Below are positions 41,853 to 50,391 of a stretch of 55,506 bases of DNA, one piece after another. The stretch is taken from NCBI RefSeq assembly GCF_015557435.1, contig NZ_JADNOH010000051.1:1-55506 (forward strand). Reading direction: 5' to 3'. A program made the position numbers and the translations under genes. This DNA comes from Collinsella aerofaciens (GTDB lineage: Bacteria; Actinomycetota; Coriobacteriia; Coriobacteriales; Coriobacteriaceae). The notes under the pieces were generated by a model that searched no databases, had not been told where the DNA came from, and was given only the letters and a program-made list of their open reading frames with translations. The first letter of the stretch is position 1. The number at the start of each line of letters is the position of its first letter.

Positions 41853-42780
41853 TAGTCACTCCTAAATTGGACTCGCCCACCAGGGCGCGGCAGAAATCTT
41901 TGGCGTTAAACTCCTGCAGGTCATCGACCTGCTCGCCCACGCCGATGCGAAGGATCGGGAGCTTGAGCTTCTCGGCCACGGCCATGGCGATACCGCCCTT
42001 AGCCGTGCCATCGAGCTTAGTCATGATAATACCGTCCAGGCCCAGCGCCTCGTTAAACTCGAGCGCCTGGTTCAGACCGTTTTGGCCCGTCGCGGCGTCG
42101 ATCACAAGCACGACCGAAACCGGCATGGGACCGGCGGCCATATTGGCGGCGCGCTTACGGGTCACATTGACCACCTTGGCAAGCTCGCGCATGAGCTCAG
42201 GGCTCGTGTGCAGACGGCCGGCGGTATCGATAAGCACCAGGTCGCTGCCGCGCTTGTCGGCCTCGTCGAGCACGTCGTAGCAAACACTTGCCGGGTCGGA
42301 GCCGCGGTCGCGCTTGATGACGGGGACGCCAGCGCGCTGGCCCCACACATCGAGCTGCTCGATAGCGGCAGCACGGAAGGTATCGGCCGAACCGATCACG
42401 ACGTTCTTGCCGCGGGCGGCCATGGCGCTCGCGATCTTACCGACCGTCGTGGTCTTGCCGGCACCGTTAATGCCCACAAACAGCACGCAGCTCGGCGTAT
42501 CGGAAAACGGATCGCGCTCGATGGGCACAAAGTGCTGCTCGAGCTGCTCGGCTAGGGCACGACGAAGCTGCGGAGCGGTCTTGAGGTTCTTCTTGGCCGC
42601 GGCATCGCGTAGGTCATCGGAGACCTGAATGGCGACCTCGGCACCCATGTCACCCATAACGAGGGTGTCCTCCAGGTCCTCCCAAAAATCCTCGTCGACC
42701 TCGCCGCCAAAGTAAAAGACCTCGTTGAGGGCCTCGCGACTGCGCTCAAGTCCGCGCGAGAGAGCGTCAAAGAATCCCAT
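41845..42780 (-). CDS. ftsY: Signal recognition particle receptor FtsY
   Basis: FtsY is the membrane receptor for the signal recognition particle. The 311-residue protein is an NG core with almost no acidic A domain. G motifs are GINGAGKTTT at about 103-112, SADTFRAAAIEQL, DTAGRLHT and TKLDGTAKGG. The start overlaps the smc stop (TAATG) and the end overlaps ffh, giving tight translational coupling across smc-ftsY-ffh, as in Bacillus. Confidence 0.97.
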   Translation of the reverse strand: MGFFDALSRGLERSREALNEVFYFGGEVDEDFWEDLEDTLVMGDMGAEVAIQVSDDLRDAAAKKNLKTAPQLRRALAEQLEQHFVPIERDPFSDTPSCVLFVGINGAGKTTTVGKIASAMAARGKNVVIGSADTFRAAAIEQLDVWGQRAGVPVIKRDRGSDPASVCYDVLDEADKRGSDLVLIDTAGRLHTSPELMRELAKVVNVTRKRAANMAAGPMPVSVVLVIDAATGQNGLNQALEFNEALGLDGIIMTKLDGTAKGGIAMAVAEKLKLPILRIGVGEQVDDLQEFNAKDFCRALVGESNLGVTSV

Positions 42781-45700
42781 TATGCATTCACGACCTTTCC
42801 GGTTTCGCGATCGAGTTTTTGCGAGACGACGCGACTGACGCCGTCGGCTTGCATCGAGACGCCATAGAGGACGTCAGCGTCCTCCATAGTACGGCGCTGA
42901 TGCGAAATGACCAAGAGCTGCGTATCGGAACGCAACACATCGAGCGCGCCGATGAGCTTGGACAGGTTGGCGTCATCGAGTGCCGCCTCGACCTCGTCCA
43001 GCACATAGAACGGCACCGTGCGCGTGCGGTACACAGCAAAGAGCAGGGCGAGCGCCGTCAGGCTCTTCTCGCCGCCCGACATGAGCATCATCTTGGTGAT
43101 GCGCTTGCCGCGCGGCTGCGCCACGACCTCGATACCCGTCTCGGCAGGATGCTCGGGATCGGTCATCTCCAGATGAGCCTGGCCGCCCGGGAAGAGCATA
43201 GCGAAGATCTCGCGAAAGTTCGCGTCGACCTTCTCAAACGTCACCAGGAACGCCTTGCGCATCTTGCGGTCGATGGCCACGGTGATCTTGGTGAGCGCCT
43301 TGCGCGCGCTCTCCAGATCGGCCAGCTGCCCCTCGATGTAGTCGGCGCGGCGCTTGAGCTGCTCGTACTCCTCCATGGCAACTTGGTTCACAGGGCCCAG
43401 GTTGTTGATCTGGCGCACAAGCTGGTTAAGCTCGCGCTCGGCGGCATCGCGGTCGGTGGGCGCCGGAAGCATGAGCGCTTCCTCGAGTACCGTGGTGCCA
43501 TCGGCGGTAATGGCCTTAATGGCGGCCTCTACCTGCACCTCAAGCTTGCCGCGTGCGACCTTGAACTCGTTTTGCGTGGCGGTGGCGGTATCGACCCGCT
43601 CCTTAGCGCGGGCAACCTCTGCCTTGGCATCCTCGATGGTCTTCTTGAGCGAAGCGGAGTCCGCTTCCTCCAGAGAGGCCTGGTCACGCAGACGTGCGGC
43701 CCAATCTGACGCGCGCTCCAGCAGGGCCGAATAGCGCTCGTGCATGGGATCGACGCGCAGGCGCAGCAACTCGAGTGAGCGCGAGGCCTGGCGTGTTCCG
43801 CGGATACGGCGGTCGATGCCCTCCAGGCGATGCTCCAGATCGGGCACGCGGCCCTTCAGAGAACGAAGGCGCTCGCTCGTCTGGGCCAGGCGGACCTTGG
43901 CATCGGCGAGCTTGCCGGCGGCCTCGGAATCGTCACGGCGAACGCGGTCGAGTTCGTCGTTGGCCTCGGCAATCTGCAAGCCCAGGTCGCTTGCCTGCGC
44001 TCGAGCCTCGTCGCGCGAACGGGTGAGCTCGTCCACACGCGGGCGCGCGGCGCGAACGGCCTCGGCAGCCTGCTCACGGCGCTTGGAGATACGCACGCGC
44101 TCGACCTCGGCATTGTTGGCGCTTTGCTCCAGGCGGCCAATCTCGGAGAGCAGCGAGCGGCGCTCGCCCTCAAGGCGGGCAATCTCGCCGGCGGCATCGC
44201 CCTCGGCGGCACGTGCCTCCTCGACGGCGGCGTTGGCCTCAACGACTTGGTCCGAAGCATGCTCAAAGATGGCAGCCAGATCGGGCTCCAGGCCCTCCAG
44301 CTCGCGAATGCGACGCTTGCGCTCCAAAGCACCCGAAGCCTCGCCGGCGTCGAGCCCCACACGCACCAGGCCGCCGCAGGCGACGCGGGCGCCATCAGGG
44401 GTCACGTAAGTCACGCCGTCAACGACCGGCGCCGACAGCGCGGCAGCAAGATCGTCCACGACGTAATAACCGCCGAGCAGCGCCTCAACGACGGGACCGT
44501 AGCCTGCGCGCACGGACAGACGATCGACCAGGCGGGAACCGGCAGCGCCCTTAGCGGCAGCAGAGGCGCTCACACCGCGCGCGACCAGCAGCGCCTCACC
44601 CGAGGCCTTCTTTTGGTCCAGAGCCGCGCGACCGGCACGCTCAAGCGTGGCGGCGTCATCAAACAAAAGAGCATCGATATCGCCGGCAAGCAGCTGCTCG
44701 ACCAGGCCCTCGAGCTCACGAGGAGCCTCGAGCACGTCACCCAGACGACCCGAGACATCATCGCCCAGCGCGCCCATCAGACGGCTCACCAGCGGCGAGC
44801 TATCGGCCATGCGGGCATCGAGCTTCTTTTGGCTGGCAAGCTCCGAGCGCACCTCGGATAACTTGTTGCGTGCCTCGCTCTCGCGGGCACGCAGGTCCTT
44901 CAGGGCCGCGCGTGCCGTCTCGGTAGCTTCACGCGCATCGACCTGAGCCTGGCGCACTTCCTCAAGAGCACCCTCAAGCTCCTTGGCGCGTTCGCGACGG
45001 CTCTCGAGCGAGGCCGTGACCTCCTCGAGCTGTTCATCGATCTGCTCCAAGCGCGAGGCGTACATGTTGTCCTCAACCTCGGCGTTACTCAGCGAGTCCT
45101 TCACCTTGGCGAGTTCGAGCGCCGCGTTATCGGCCCCACGTTGCACATCGCGTTGCTCACGCGTAAGCTGCGAAATCTGATTGTCGAGCGCAACGCGACG
45201 CTCGTGGAGCTCGGCGGCGGCAGGTCCGGCGGCGTCAACGTCCTCCTGGGCCTGCATGTGCGCGCCGGTCACTTCCTCAAGCTGCGCACGTGCATCCTCG
45301 AGCTCCTCTACCACGCGACGACGCTGATGCTCGGAGCTCGAAATCTGCCCGCGCATGTCGGACAGGCGCGACACCATGTTGTGGCCCTTTTCCTCGAGCA
45401 GGCGCATATCGGAGTTAATGCGACCGACCACATCTTGCATATGGCGGCGCTGCTCGCCCAGATCGCCCACAAACAAGCCCTTTTCCTCGAGCATGACCTG
45501 GAGCTTCTCGAGCTCGCGCTCCTTTTCGCCCATGCGGTACTGCGCAAGCTCCAGCTCGGCGGCGCCTTCCTTGGAGCGGCTCTCCAGGTCGTTCCACTGC
45601 GACTGCAGCGAACGCAGCTCGTCGACGGCTAACATCTGCGTAAGCTCGTTCGCGCGCGAGGACAGCTCTTTGTACTTGCGCGCACGATCGACCTGACGCT

Positions 45701-46316
45701 CCAGCGGTCGCAGCTGACGGGCAATTTCCTTATTGATGTCGCGGGCACGCGTCAGGTGCTCGTCCATCGACTTAATCTTTTTGAGCGCACGCTCCTTGCG
45801 GCGCTTGTGCTTGGAGATGCCGGCGGCCTCCTCGATGAGGGCACGGCGCTCCTCGGGGCGGCTCTGCAAAATGGCATCGAGCTTGCCCTGGCTGATGATG
45901 GAATGCGTATCCTTGCCCAGACCCGAATCGTGCAGGATGTCCTGAATGTCCATCAAGCGGCACGGACTCGAGTTGATGAGGTACTCGCTTTCGCCCGAGC
46001 GATACATGCGACGGGTGATGGCGACCTCGTCAAAATCGACGGGCAGCATATGGTCCGAGTTATCGAGCACCAGCGTGACCTCGGCGACACCCACCGGCTT
46101 GCGTGCCGACGAGCCCGAGAAGATGACGTCCTCCATGGCCTGGCCGCGCAGCTGCTTGGCGCTCTGCTCGCCCAGGACCCACAGAATCGAGTCGGAGATG
46201 TTCGATTTTCCCGAGCCGTTGGGACCGACGATGACGGTCAGGCCCGGCTCAAATGACATATGGGCGCGGTCGGCAAACGACTTGAACCCTTTGAGCGTGA
46301 GGGACTTGAGATACAC
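42780..46316 (-). CDS. smc: Chromosome segregation ATPase SMC
   Basis: A 1178-residue structural maintenance of chromosomes protein. The N-terminal head has GPNGSGKSN at 31-39 and the Q-loop; two long coiled coils (rich in Glu, Arg, Ala and Leu) flank a hinge of about residues 505-660; the C-terminal head has the LMSGGEKSLTALALLFAVYR signature and the DEVEAALDDAN Walker B/D-loop. Length is normal. It lies 10 bases after rnc. The partners scpA and scpB are not in this window. Confidence 0.97.
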   Translation of the reverse strand: MYLKSLTLKGFKSFADRAHMSFEPGLTVIVGPNGSGKSNISDSILWVLGEQSAKQLRGQAMEDVIFSGSSARKPVGVAEVTLVLDNSDHMLPVDFDEVAITRRMYRSGESEYLINSSPCRLMDIQDILHDSGLGKDTHSIISQGKLDAILQSRPEERRALIEEAAGISKHKRRKERALKKIKSMDEHLTRARDINKEIARQLRPLERQVDRARKYKELSSRANELTQMLAVDELRSLQSQWNDLESRSKEGAAELELAQYRMGEKERELEKLQVMLEEKGLFVGDLGEQRRHMQDVVGRINSDMRLLEEKGHNMVSRLSDMRGQISSSEHQRRRVVEELEDARAQLEEVTGAHMQAQEDVDAAGPAAAELHERRVALDNQISQLTREQRDVQRGADNAALELAKVKDSLSNAEVEDNMYASRLEQIDEQLEEVTASLESRRERAKELEGALEEVRQAQVDAREATETARAALKDLRARESEARNKLSEVRSELASQKKLDARMADSSPLVSRLMGALGDDVSGRLGDVLEAPRELEGLVEQLLAGDIDALLFDDAATLERAGRAALDQKKASGEALLVARGVSASAAAKGAAGSRLVDRLSVRAGYGPVVEALLGGYYVVDDLAAALSAPVVDGVTYVTPDGARVACGGLVRVGLDAGEASGALERKRRIRELEGLEPDLAAIFEHASDQVVEANAAVEEARAAEGDAAGEIARLEGERRSLLSEIGRLEQSANNAEVERVRISKRREQAAEAVRAARPRVDELTRSRDEARAQASDLGLQIAEANDELDRVRRDDSEAAGKLADAKVRLAQTSERLRSLKGRVPDLEHRLEGIDRRIRGTRQASRSLELLRLRVDPMHERYSALLERASDWAARLRDQASLEEADSASLKKTIEDAKAEVARAKERVDTATATQNEFKVARGKLEVQVEAAIKAITADGTTVLEEALMLPAPTDRDAAERELNQLVRQINNLGPVNQVAMEEYEQLKRRADYIEGQLADLESARKALTKITVAIDRKMRKAFLVTFEKVDANFREIFAMLFPGGQAHLEMTDPEHPAETGIEVVAQPRGKRITKMMLMSGGEKSLTALALLFAVYRTRTVPFYVLDEVEAALDDANLSKLIGALDVLRSDTQLLVISHQRRTMEDADVLYGVSMQADGVSRVVSQKLDRETGKVVNA

Positions 46317-46326
46317 GGTTCCTCGC

Positions 46327-47052
46327 TTAAACAGGCTTCTTGTTGAGAATCACGCCGTTGGTGGTGTAGCCCATGCGGTCGAGTGCCTCGAGCGCAGCGG
46401 CTCCCTCGGCCTCCTTCTTGGAGGAACCGGTGCCGCGGCCCTGGCGAATACCGTCGATGAGCACCACAGCGGTAAAGGTGGGCGCATGCGCGGGGCCCTC
46501 GGAGCCGACCAGCTTATACGCGGGAGGCTCGTGGCCGTCTGCCTGCACGCACTCCTGCAAGAACGACTTGGGGTTCGCGGGGTGCTCGGCACGCTCGGAG
46601 GCCAGATGCGGCTTGAGCGTACGATGGATAAAGTCCGCCGCAACATCCCAGCCGGCATCCAGGTACAGCGCGCCCACGAGCGACTCGTAGACGTTCTCGA
46701 GCGCCGAGTGCAGACCGCGCGCACCGGTACCGGTCTCGGAAGCACCAAAGATAATGATGTCGTCGATGCCCAGCTCATGCGACACCTCGGACAGCGTGGC
46801 GCCCGAGACAAGCGACACCTTCAGGCGCGTGAGCTTCCCCTCGTCAAACTCGGGATAGGACTCAAAGAGCGAACGGGCCACCACGGCGCCCAAAATGGAA
46901 TCGCCCAAAAACTCAAGGCGTTCATAGCTGGCAGAAACCGGCTGGCCCTCGACTGCCGAGGGATGCGTAAGCGCCGCGCGCAGCAGCACCTTATTATTGA
47001 ACTCATGGCCCAGGATTTCCTGGGCACGCGTAAGTCGTTCAGACAAAGCCAA
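46327..47052 (-). CDS. rnc: Ribonuclease III
   Basis: RNase III cuts double-stranded RNA in rRNA and mRNA maturation. The 241-residue protein has the catalytic signature ERLEFLGDSILG (acidic residues 47 and 51), a second acidic site in LENVYESLVGALYLD, and a C-terminal dsRNA-binding domain (about 155-230; GSSKKEAEGAAALEAL). The start is TTG at 47052 with GGAGG upstream; the acpP stop is three bases before it. Its place between acpP and smc is conserved in many bacteria. Confidence 0.95.
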   Translation of the reverse strand: MALSERLTRAQEILGHEFNNKVLLRAALTHPSAVEGQPVSASYERLEFLGDSILGAVVARSLFESYPEFDEGKLTRLKVSLVSGATLSEVSHELGIDDIIIFGASETGTGARGLHSALENVYESLVGALYLDAGWDVAADFIHRTLKPHLASERAEHPANPKSFLQECVQADGHEPPAYKLVGSEGPAHAPTFTAVVLIDGIRQGRGTGSSKKEAEGAAALEALDRMGYTTNGVILNKKPV

Positions 47053-47055
47053 GAC

Positions 47056-47298
47056 CTAGGCCTCCCTGGCGTTTTCGATCGCGTCGACGGCGTCGGCGAC
47101 AGAGTTGAGCGAGAGCAGAGTCTCGTCATCGATCTCGAGGTTGAACTCGTCCTCGATAGCCGTAACCAGCTGCAGGCGCTCGAGCGAGTTGGCATCGAGA
47201 TCGTCAAAGGTGGTCTCATCGCTAATTTCGGCAACATCGACGCCCAGAACGTCAGCAGCGACCTCGGCGATCTTGTCGAAGATTTCGGAGCGGTCCAT
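47056..47298 (-). CDS. acpP: Acyl carrier protein
   Basis: An 80-residue acyl carrier protein for fatty-acid synthesis. The phosphopantetheine-binding Ser38 is in DLDANSLERLQLV, where the usual Asp-Ser-Leu is Asn-Ser-Leu. The helices are acidic as expected. AGAGGAAG precedes the ATG at 47298. Fatty-acid synthase genes (fabD, fabG, fabF) are not next to it; plsX is upstream and rnc downstream. A large palindrome lies in its leader. Confidence 0.93.
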   Translation of the reverse strand: MDRSEIFDKIAEVAADVLGVDVAEISDETTFDDLDANSLERLQLVTAIEDEFNLEIDDETLLSLNSVADAVDAIENAREA

Positions 47299-47334
47299 AG
47301 CGCTTCCTCTCATAGTGCATGAATACCAAAAGAA

Positions 47335-47356
47335 TGGTACCGCCCGGGCGGTACCA
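47335..47356. repeat. Perfect 22-bp palindrome in the acpP leader
   Basis: TGGTACCGCCC is immediately followed by its exact reverse complement, with no spacer. On the minus strand it is followed by ATTCTTTT and lies 37 bases before the acpP ATG and about 70 bases past the plsX stop; a TAGAAT -10-like box is about 20 bases upstream of it. It could be a terminator for plsX, an attenuator for acpP or an operator. Confidence 0.7.
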
Positions 47357-47422
47357 AGACACGGTTCTGATTCTACCCCACGAAGCAGGCCGCGAGGCAC
47401 ATAACAGCGCTCTAACTCGCTC

Positions 47423-48442
47423 TTACAAAACGATGCCGTCCATGGAGTTGGCGACGTTCTCGACCAGCCCCGCGCGCACGGCTTCGGCCGCCGCGAGCGT
47501 ACCGTTTTTAACAGCCTCGACCGAGGTGGCGCCATGGCCGATCAGGACAACGCCGCGCAGACCGAGCAGAATCGCGCCACCCTTGGCGTCGCCCGAAAGC
47601 TTGGCCTTGATCTCGCGCATCTGCTTTTTAATGAGCAGCGCGGCGATCTTGGTGCCAAGCGAAGACATAAAGACGCCCTTGAGCTCCTGCAGCAAAAACT
47701 TGGCAGCGCCCTCAGTGGCCTTAAGGGCAATGTTTCCCGACATGCCATCGGCAACGACGACATCGAAGCTACCGGAGGTGATGTCCGTTCCCTCGCAGTT
47801 ACCAACAAAGCCGGGAACGGCGGCTTTCATGGCTGGGAAGCAGGCCTTGGTAAAGTTGGAGCCCTTCTCGTCCTCGGTGCCGTTAGCAAGCAGGCCCACG
47901 CGGGGATGCTCGATGCCCAGGACGACGCGAGCATAGGCGCTACCCATCTGAGCAAAACGCACCATGTCATCGACCTCGACATCGGGGTTGGCGCCCATAT
48001 CGCACAGCACCGTCAGACCGCCGGCGCGATTGGGCAGCGCATTTGTCAGACAGGGACGCACCGGCTGCTTCTTACCTTCGGCCATATATCTAAACGGCGT
48101 GACGTAGGCGGTCGCAGCGGCGGTCATGGCGCCGGTGGAGCCGGCGGAGAAAAACGCGTCCGCATTTCCCTTCTTGATGGCGCGGCACGACAGCACGATC
48201 GAAGACTTGCGTTTGGTCATCACGGCGCGAATGGGATCGTCATCCATGGCGATAACGTCGGGTGCCTCAAGGGCCTCAACACGTGCGTGGGAAGCAGCAA
48301 AGGGATTGACGATTTCGGCGGGACCAGCTGCCAAGACCTCGATATCGGGATCGGCGGCAAGTGCAGCCTCGATACCATCGAGAACGACCTGAGGTTTCTC
48401 GTCTCCACCCACAACGTCTACACAAACGCGAACGTTACTCAT
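47423..48442 (-). CDS. plsX: Phosphate acyltransferase PlsX
   Basis: PlsX makes acyl-phosphate from acyl-ACP for phospholipid synthesis. The 339-residue protein begins VCVDVVGGDEKP (the family's DAMGGD region with Met-to-Val change), and contains SAGSTGAMTAAA, LCDMGAN and the C-terminal RGVVLIGHGAT motif. The ATG at 48442 is seven bases from AGGAG, better than the ATG two codons upstream. The gene follows rpmF after a terminator-like hairpin, and acpP follows it. No fapR is adjacent. Confidence 0.95.
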   Translation of the reverse strand: MSNVRVCVDVVGGDEKPQVVLDGIEAALAADPDIEVLAAGPAEIVNPFAASHARVEALEAPDVIAMDDDPIRAVMTKRKSSIVLSCRAIKKGNADAFFSAGSTGAMTAAATAYVTPFRYMAEGKKQPVRPCLTNALPNRAGGLTVLCDMGANPDVEVDDMVRFAQMGSAYARVVLGIEHPRVGLLANGTEDEKGSNFTKACFPAMKAAVPGFVGNCEGTDITSGSFDVVVADGMSGNIALKATEGAAKFLLQELKGVFMSSLGTKIAALLIKKQMREIKAKLSGDAKGGAILLGLRGVVLIGHGATSVEAVKNGTLAAAEAVRAGLVENVANSMDGIVL

Positions 48443-48458
48443 ATACATGCTCCTTATA

Positions 48459-48489
48459 CAAAAATGGCCGACTCATTGAGCCGGCCATT
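48459..48489 (-). terminator. Terminator/attenuator between rpmF and plsX
   Basis: AATGGCCG (48463-48470) pairs with CGGCCATT (48482-48489), with CTCA/TGAG inside, followed by T5 on the minus strand. It ends 17 bases before the plsX ATG. A second hairpin, GTTCCATTTGGAAC (48493-48506), precedes it. The pair forms a leader-like double hairpin, so termination may be conditional. Confidence 0.7.
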
Positions 48490-48529
48490 GTGGTTCCATT
48501 TGGAACGGCATCGCATCCAGAGTATACCG

Positions 48530-48709
48530 TTACTCGGTAACGATAACCTCGCGGTCCTTGTAGAAACCGCAGCTGGGGCACACGTGGTGCGGAAGCTTGA
48601 CAGCGCCGCAACGGGGGCACGTGGACTGAGCCGCAGCCGAGATCTTCATGTTGGCGGAACGACGGGTGTGAGTGCGGATACGACCCTGCTTTTGTTTAGG
48701 TACGGGCAT
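48530..48709 (-). CDS. rpmF: 50S ribosomal protein L32
   Basis: A 59-residue ribosomal protein. Translation of the minus strand from the ATG at 48709 gives MPVPKQKQGRIRTHTRRSAN, then a zinc ribbon with Cys31, Cys34, Cys44 and Cys47 (CPRC and CPSC) and the KDREVI end. AAGGAAGG is upstream. The zinc-binding cysteine pairs mark the C+ form. It lies between the DUF177 gene and plsX, the usual rpmF-plsX arrangement. Confidence 0.96.
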   Translation of the reverse strand: MPVPKQKQGRIRTHTRRSANMKISAAAQSTCPRCGAVKLPHHVCPSCGFYKDREVIVTE

Positions 48710-48773
48710 AGTGACCTTCCTTATGAACTATCCAGTGTGGCGATTACGCGCAAGTAGCGATACTACCACAGTT

Positions 48774-49328
48774 TTACTCATCGAGCTTGAGATTCTTCAA
48801 TGCTGCAAATGGATTTTCCGTGGCAGCGGCCCATTCCGCCTCTGCCTGGGCGGCGCAATCGCATTGCTCGACGTTGAGATTGCAACCGCATGTGGGGCAC
48901 AGACCACGGCAATCGGGCTTGCAGAGCACTACAAACGGCGTGTCCATAACGACCGCGTCATTGATGGGCTCACCCAGATCGACTAGACGGTCCTCACCCA
49001 GGAGCTCGTAGCCGTCCTCGAAGGCCTCGGGATCCTCGGGCTCCTCAAAGAGATAGAACTCCTCGATCTCGCCGGCGATATCAAACGAGGCGGGCTCCAG
49101 GCAACGGTCGCACTCGCCGGTGGCGTGCGCGCGGACCATGCCCGTGAGCAAGACACCGGTACCGGCATTGGTAAAGACAACGTCGTAGTCGATGCCGTCC
49201 TGAAGCTGGTACTCCTTCTCGCCCACCGTGTAGGTGGCGACATCGACCTTACCGGTCAGCGGATACGAATCTCCTGGAAACTCGAGCTGCTCGGAAAGAT
49301 CGACGGTAACGCTCGGGAACTCAGCCAT
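48774..49328 (-). CDS. DUF177 (YceD) family protein
   Basis: A 184-residue protein of the YceD/DUF177 family, usually encoded beside rpmF and linked to 23S rRNA maturation in plants and bacteria. The hallmark cysteines are present: ATGECDRCLEPASFD and a C-terminal LCKPDCRGLCPTCGCNLN zinc-like cluster. It starts in TAATG overlap with the stop of the upstream SepIVA-like gene and is followed by rpmF. Molecular activity remains unproven. Confidence 0.9.
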   Translation of the reverse strand: MAEFPSVTVDLSEQLEFPGDSYPLTGKVDVATYTVGEKEYQLQDGIDYDVVFTNAGTGVLLTGMVRAHATGECDRCLEPASFDIAGEIEEFYLFEEPEDPEAFEDGYELLGEDRLVDLGEPINDAVVMDTPFVVLCKPDCRGLCPTCGCNLNVEQCDCAAQAEAEWAAATENPFAALKNLKLDE

Positions 49329-49825
49329 TACCACTGACCATTCTGTTGGGCGGCACCCTCGTTGAGCTGCTGACGGCAACGGGTAACGGTGCCGGTCAGG
49401 CTCTTGAGGTTCTCCTCCAGGTGCGTAAAGACCTGCTCTGCGTAGTCCTCGGCAGCATAACGCGTCTCGCGCTCGTACTGCTGGGCACGGTCGCGAATAT
49501 CGTCGGCCTGCTGCTGTGCTAAGCGGACGATCTCCTGCTCACCGGCGATGGTGAGGGCCTGCTGCTGAGCATCGGCGATGATGGAATCGGCCTGAGCGGC
49601 GGCGGAAGCCATAAGCTCCTCGCGCTCCTTGAGGATACGGCGGGACTTCTGCCACTCCTCGGGATAGCTCATGCGGATCTCGTCGAGGATGTTGAAGAAC
49701 ACGTCGGCGTCGATGACCTTGAACTGAGCGTTCTTGCCGAAAGGCGGCTTGGCTTCCTCGATCAGCCCTTCGAGCTCATCGACCAAGCTGACGATCCTAT
49801 CGCCAGGAAAATTCTCGCCCGGCAT
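49328..49825 (-). CDS. SepIVA-like (DivIVA-type) coiled-coil protein
   Basis: A 165-residue, mostly helical protein: a short N-terminal conserved part (GDRIVSLVDELEGLIEEAKP, then FKVIDADVFFNILDEIR) and a long Gln/Ala/Glu-rich coiled coil. In mycobacteria the equivalent gene, directly before DUF177, rpmF and rnc, encodes SepIVA, a septation and cell-elongation factor. Position and architecture agree, but sequence similarity is judged by eye. AAAGGAG precedes the ATG at 49825. The older label would be a hypothetical or ATP-synthase-B-like protein. Confidence 0.7.
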   Translation of the reverse strand: MPGENFPGDRIVSLVDELEGLIEEAKPPFGKNAQFKVIDADVFFNILDEIRMSYPEEWQKSRRILKEREELMASAAAQADSIIADAQQQALTIAGEQEIVRLAQQQADDIRDRAQQYERETRYAAEDYAEQVFTHLEENLKSLTGTVTRCRQQLNEGAAQQNGQW

Positions 49826-49893
49826 CCGGTCTCCTTTCATAGGTAACATATCATCGTGCTAGTTTACCACATGCCACCAGGCAATAAAAAACG

Positions 49894-50391
49894 TCACGAA
49901 AAGCGATGTTTGAGCGCTTCGACCACATTGGACGGCACAAACGTCGATACGTCGCTGCCGAGCGAGGCGATCTGTCGAACCACCGAACTCGAGACATATC
50001 CGTACTGCGGGGCACTCATGACAAAGATGGACTCCAGCTCGTTGTCCAGGCGGTAGTTGAGGTCGGCCTGCTGCAACTCGTACTCAAAGTCGGTCATGGC
50101 GCGCAGGCCCTTGACCACGGCGCCGGCGCCCTGCTCACGGGCGAAGTCGACCAAGAGGCCGGTGAAGGGCAGGACCTCGACACCTTCGATATCGCCGAGC
50201 GCCTCGCGGGCCAGCGCCACGCGCTCGTCGAGCATAAAGGTGGTGCCCACGCCGTTTTTACCCTGCGACTCGGCAACAGCGACGATAACGCTGGGGAAGA
50301 TGCGGCGAGCGCGGCGGATGACATCGATATGGCCAAAGGTGATGGGATCGAAGGTACCCGGGACGATTACGCGGTTGATGGTGTCACTCAT
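49894..50391 (-). CDS. coaD: Phosphopantetheine adenylyltransferase
   Basis: CoaD transfers AMP to 4'-phosphopantetheine in coenzyme A synthesis. The 165-residue protein has the nucleotidylyltransferase motif PGTFDPITFGHIDVI (His of the HxGH type), KGLRAMTDFEYELQQA, and the SSSVVRQIA C-terminal motif. GGAGG precedes the ATG at 50391, which overlaps the rsmD end by eight bases; the longer frame is non-protein-like. rsmD-coaD pairs are common. Confidence 0.96.
   Translation of the reverse strand: MSDTINRVIVPGTFDPITFGHIDVIRRARRIFPSVIVAVAESQGKNGVGTTFMLDERVALAREALGDIEGVEVLPFTGLLVDFAREQGAGAVVKGLRAMTDFEYELQQADLNYRLDNELESIFVMSAPQYGYVSSSVVRQIASLGSDVSTFVPSNVVEALKHRFS

Noticed and set aside
47335-47356. 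FapR operator
   Set aside because: The GGTACC arms recall lipid-regulator sites, but no fapR gene is present and the palindrome is more GC-rich and spacerless than known FapR sites.
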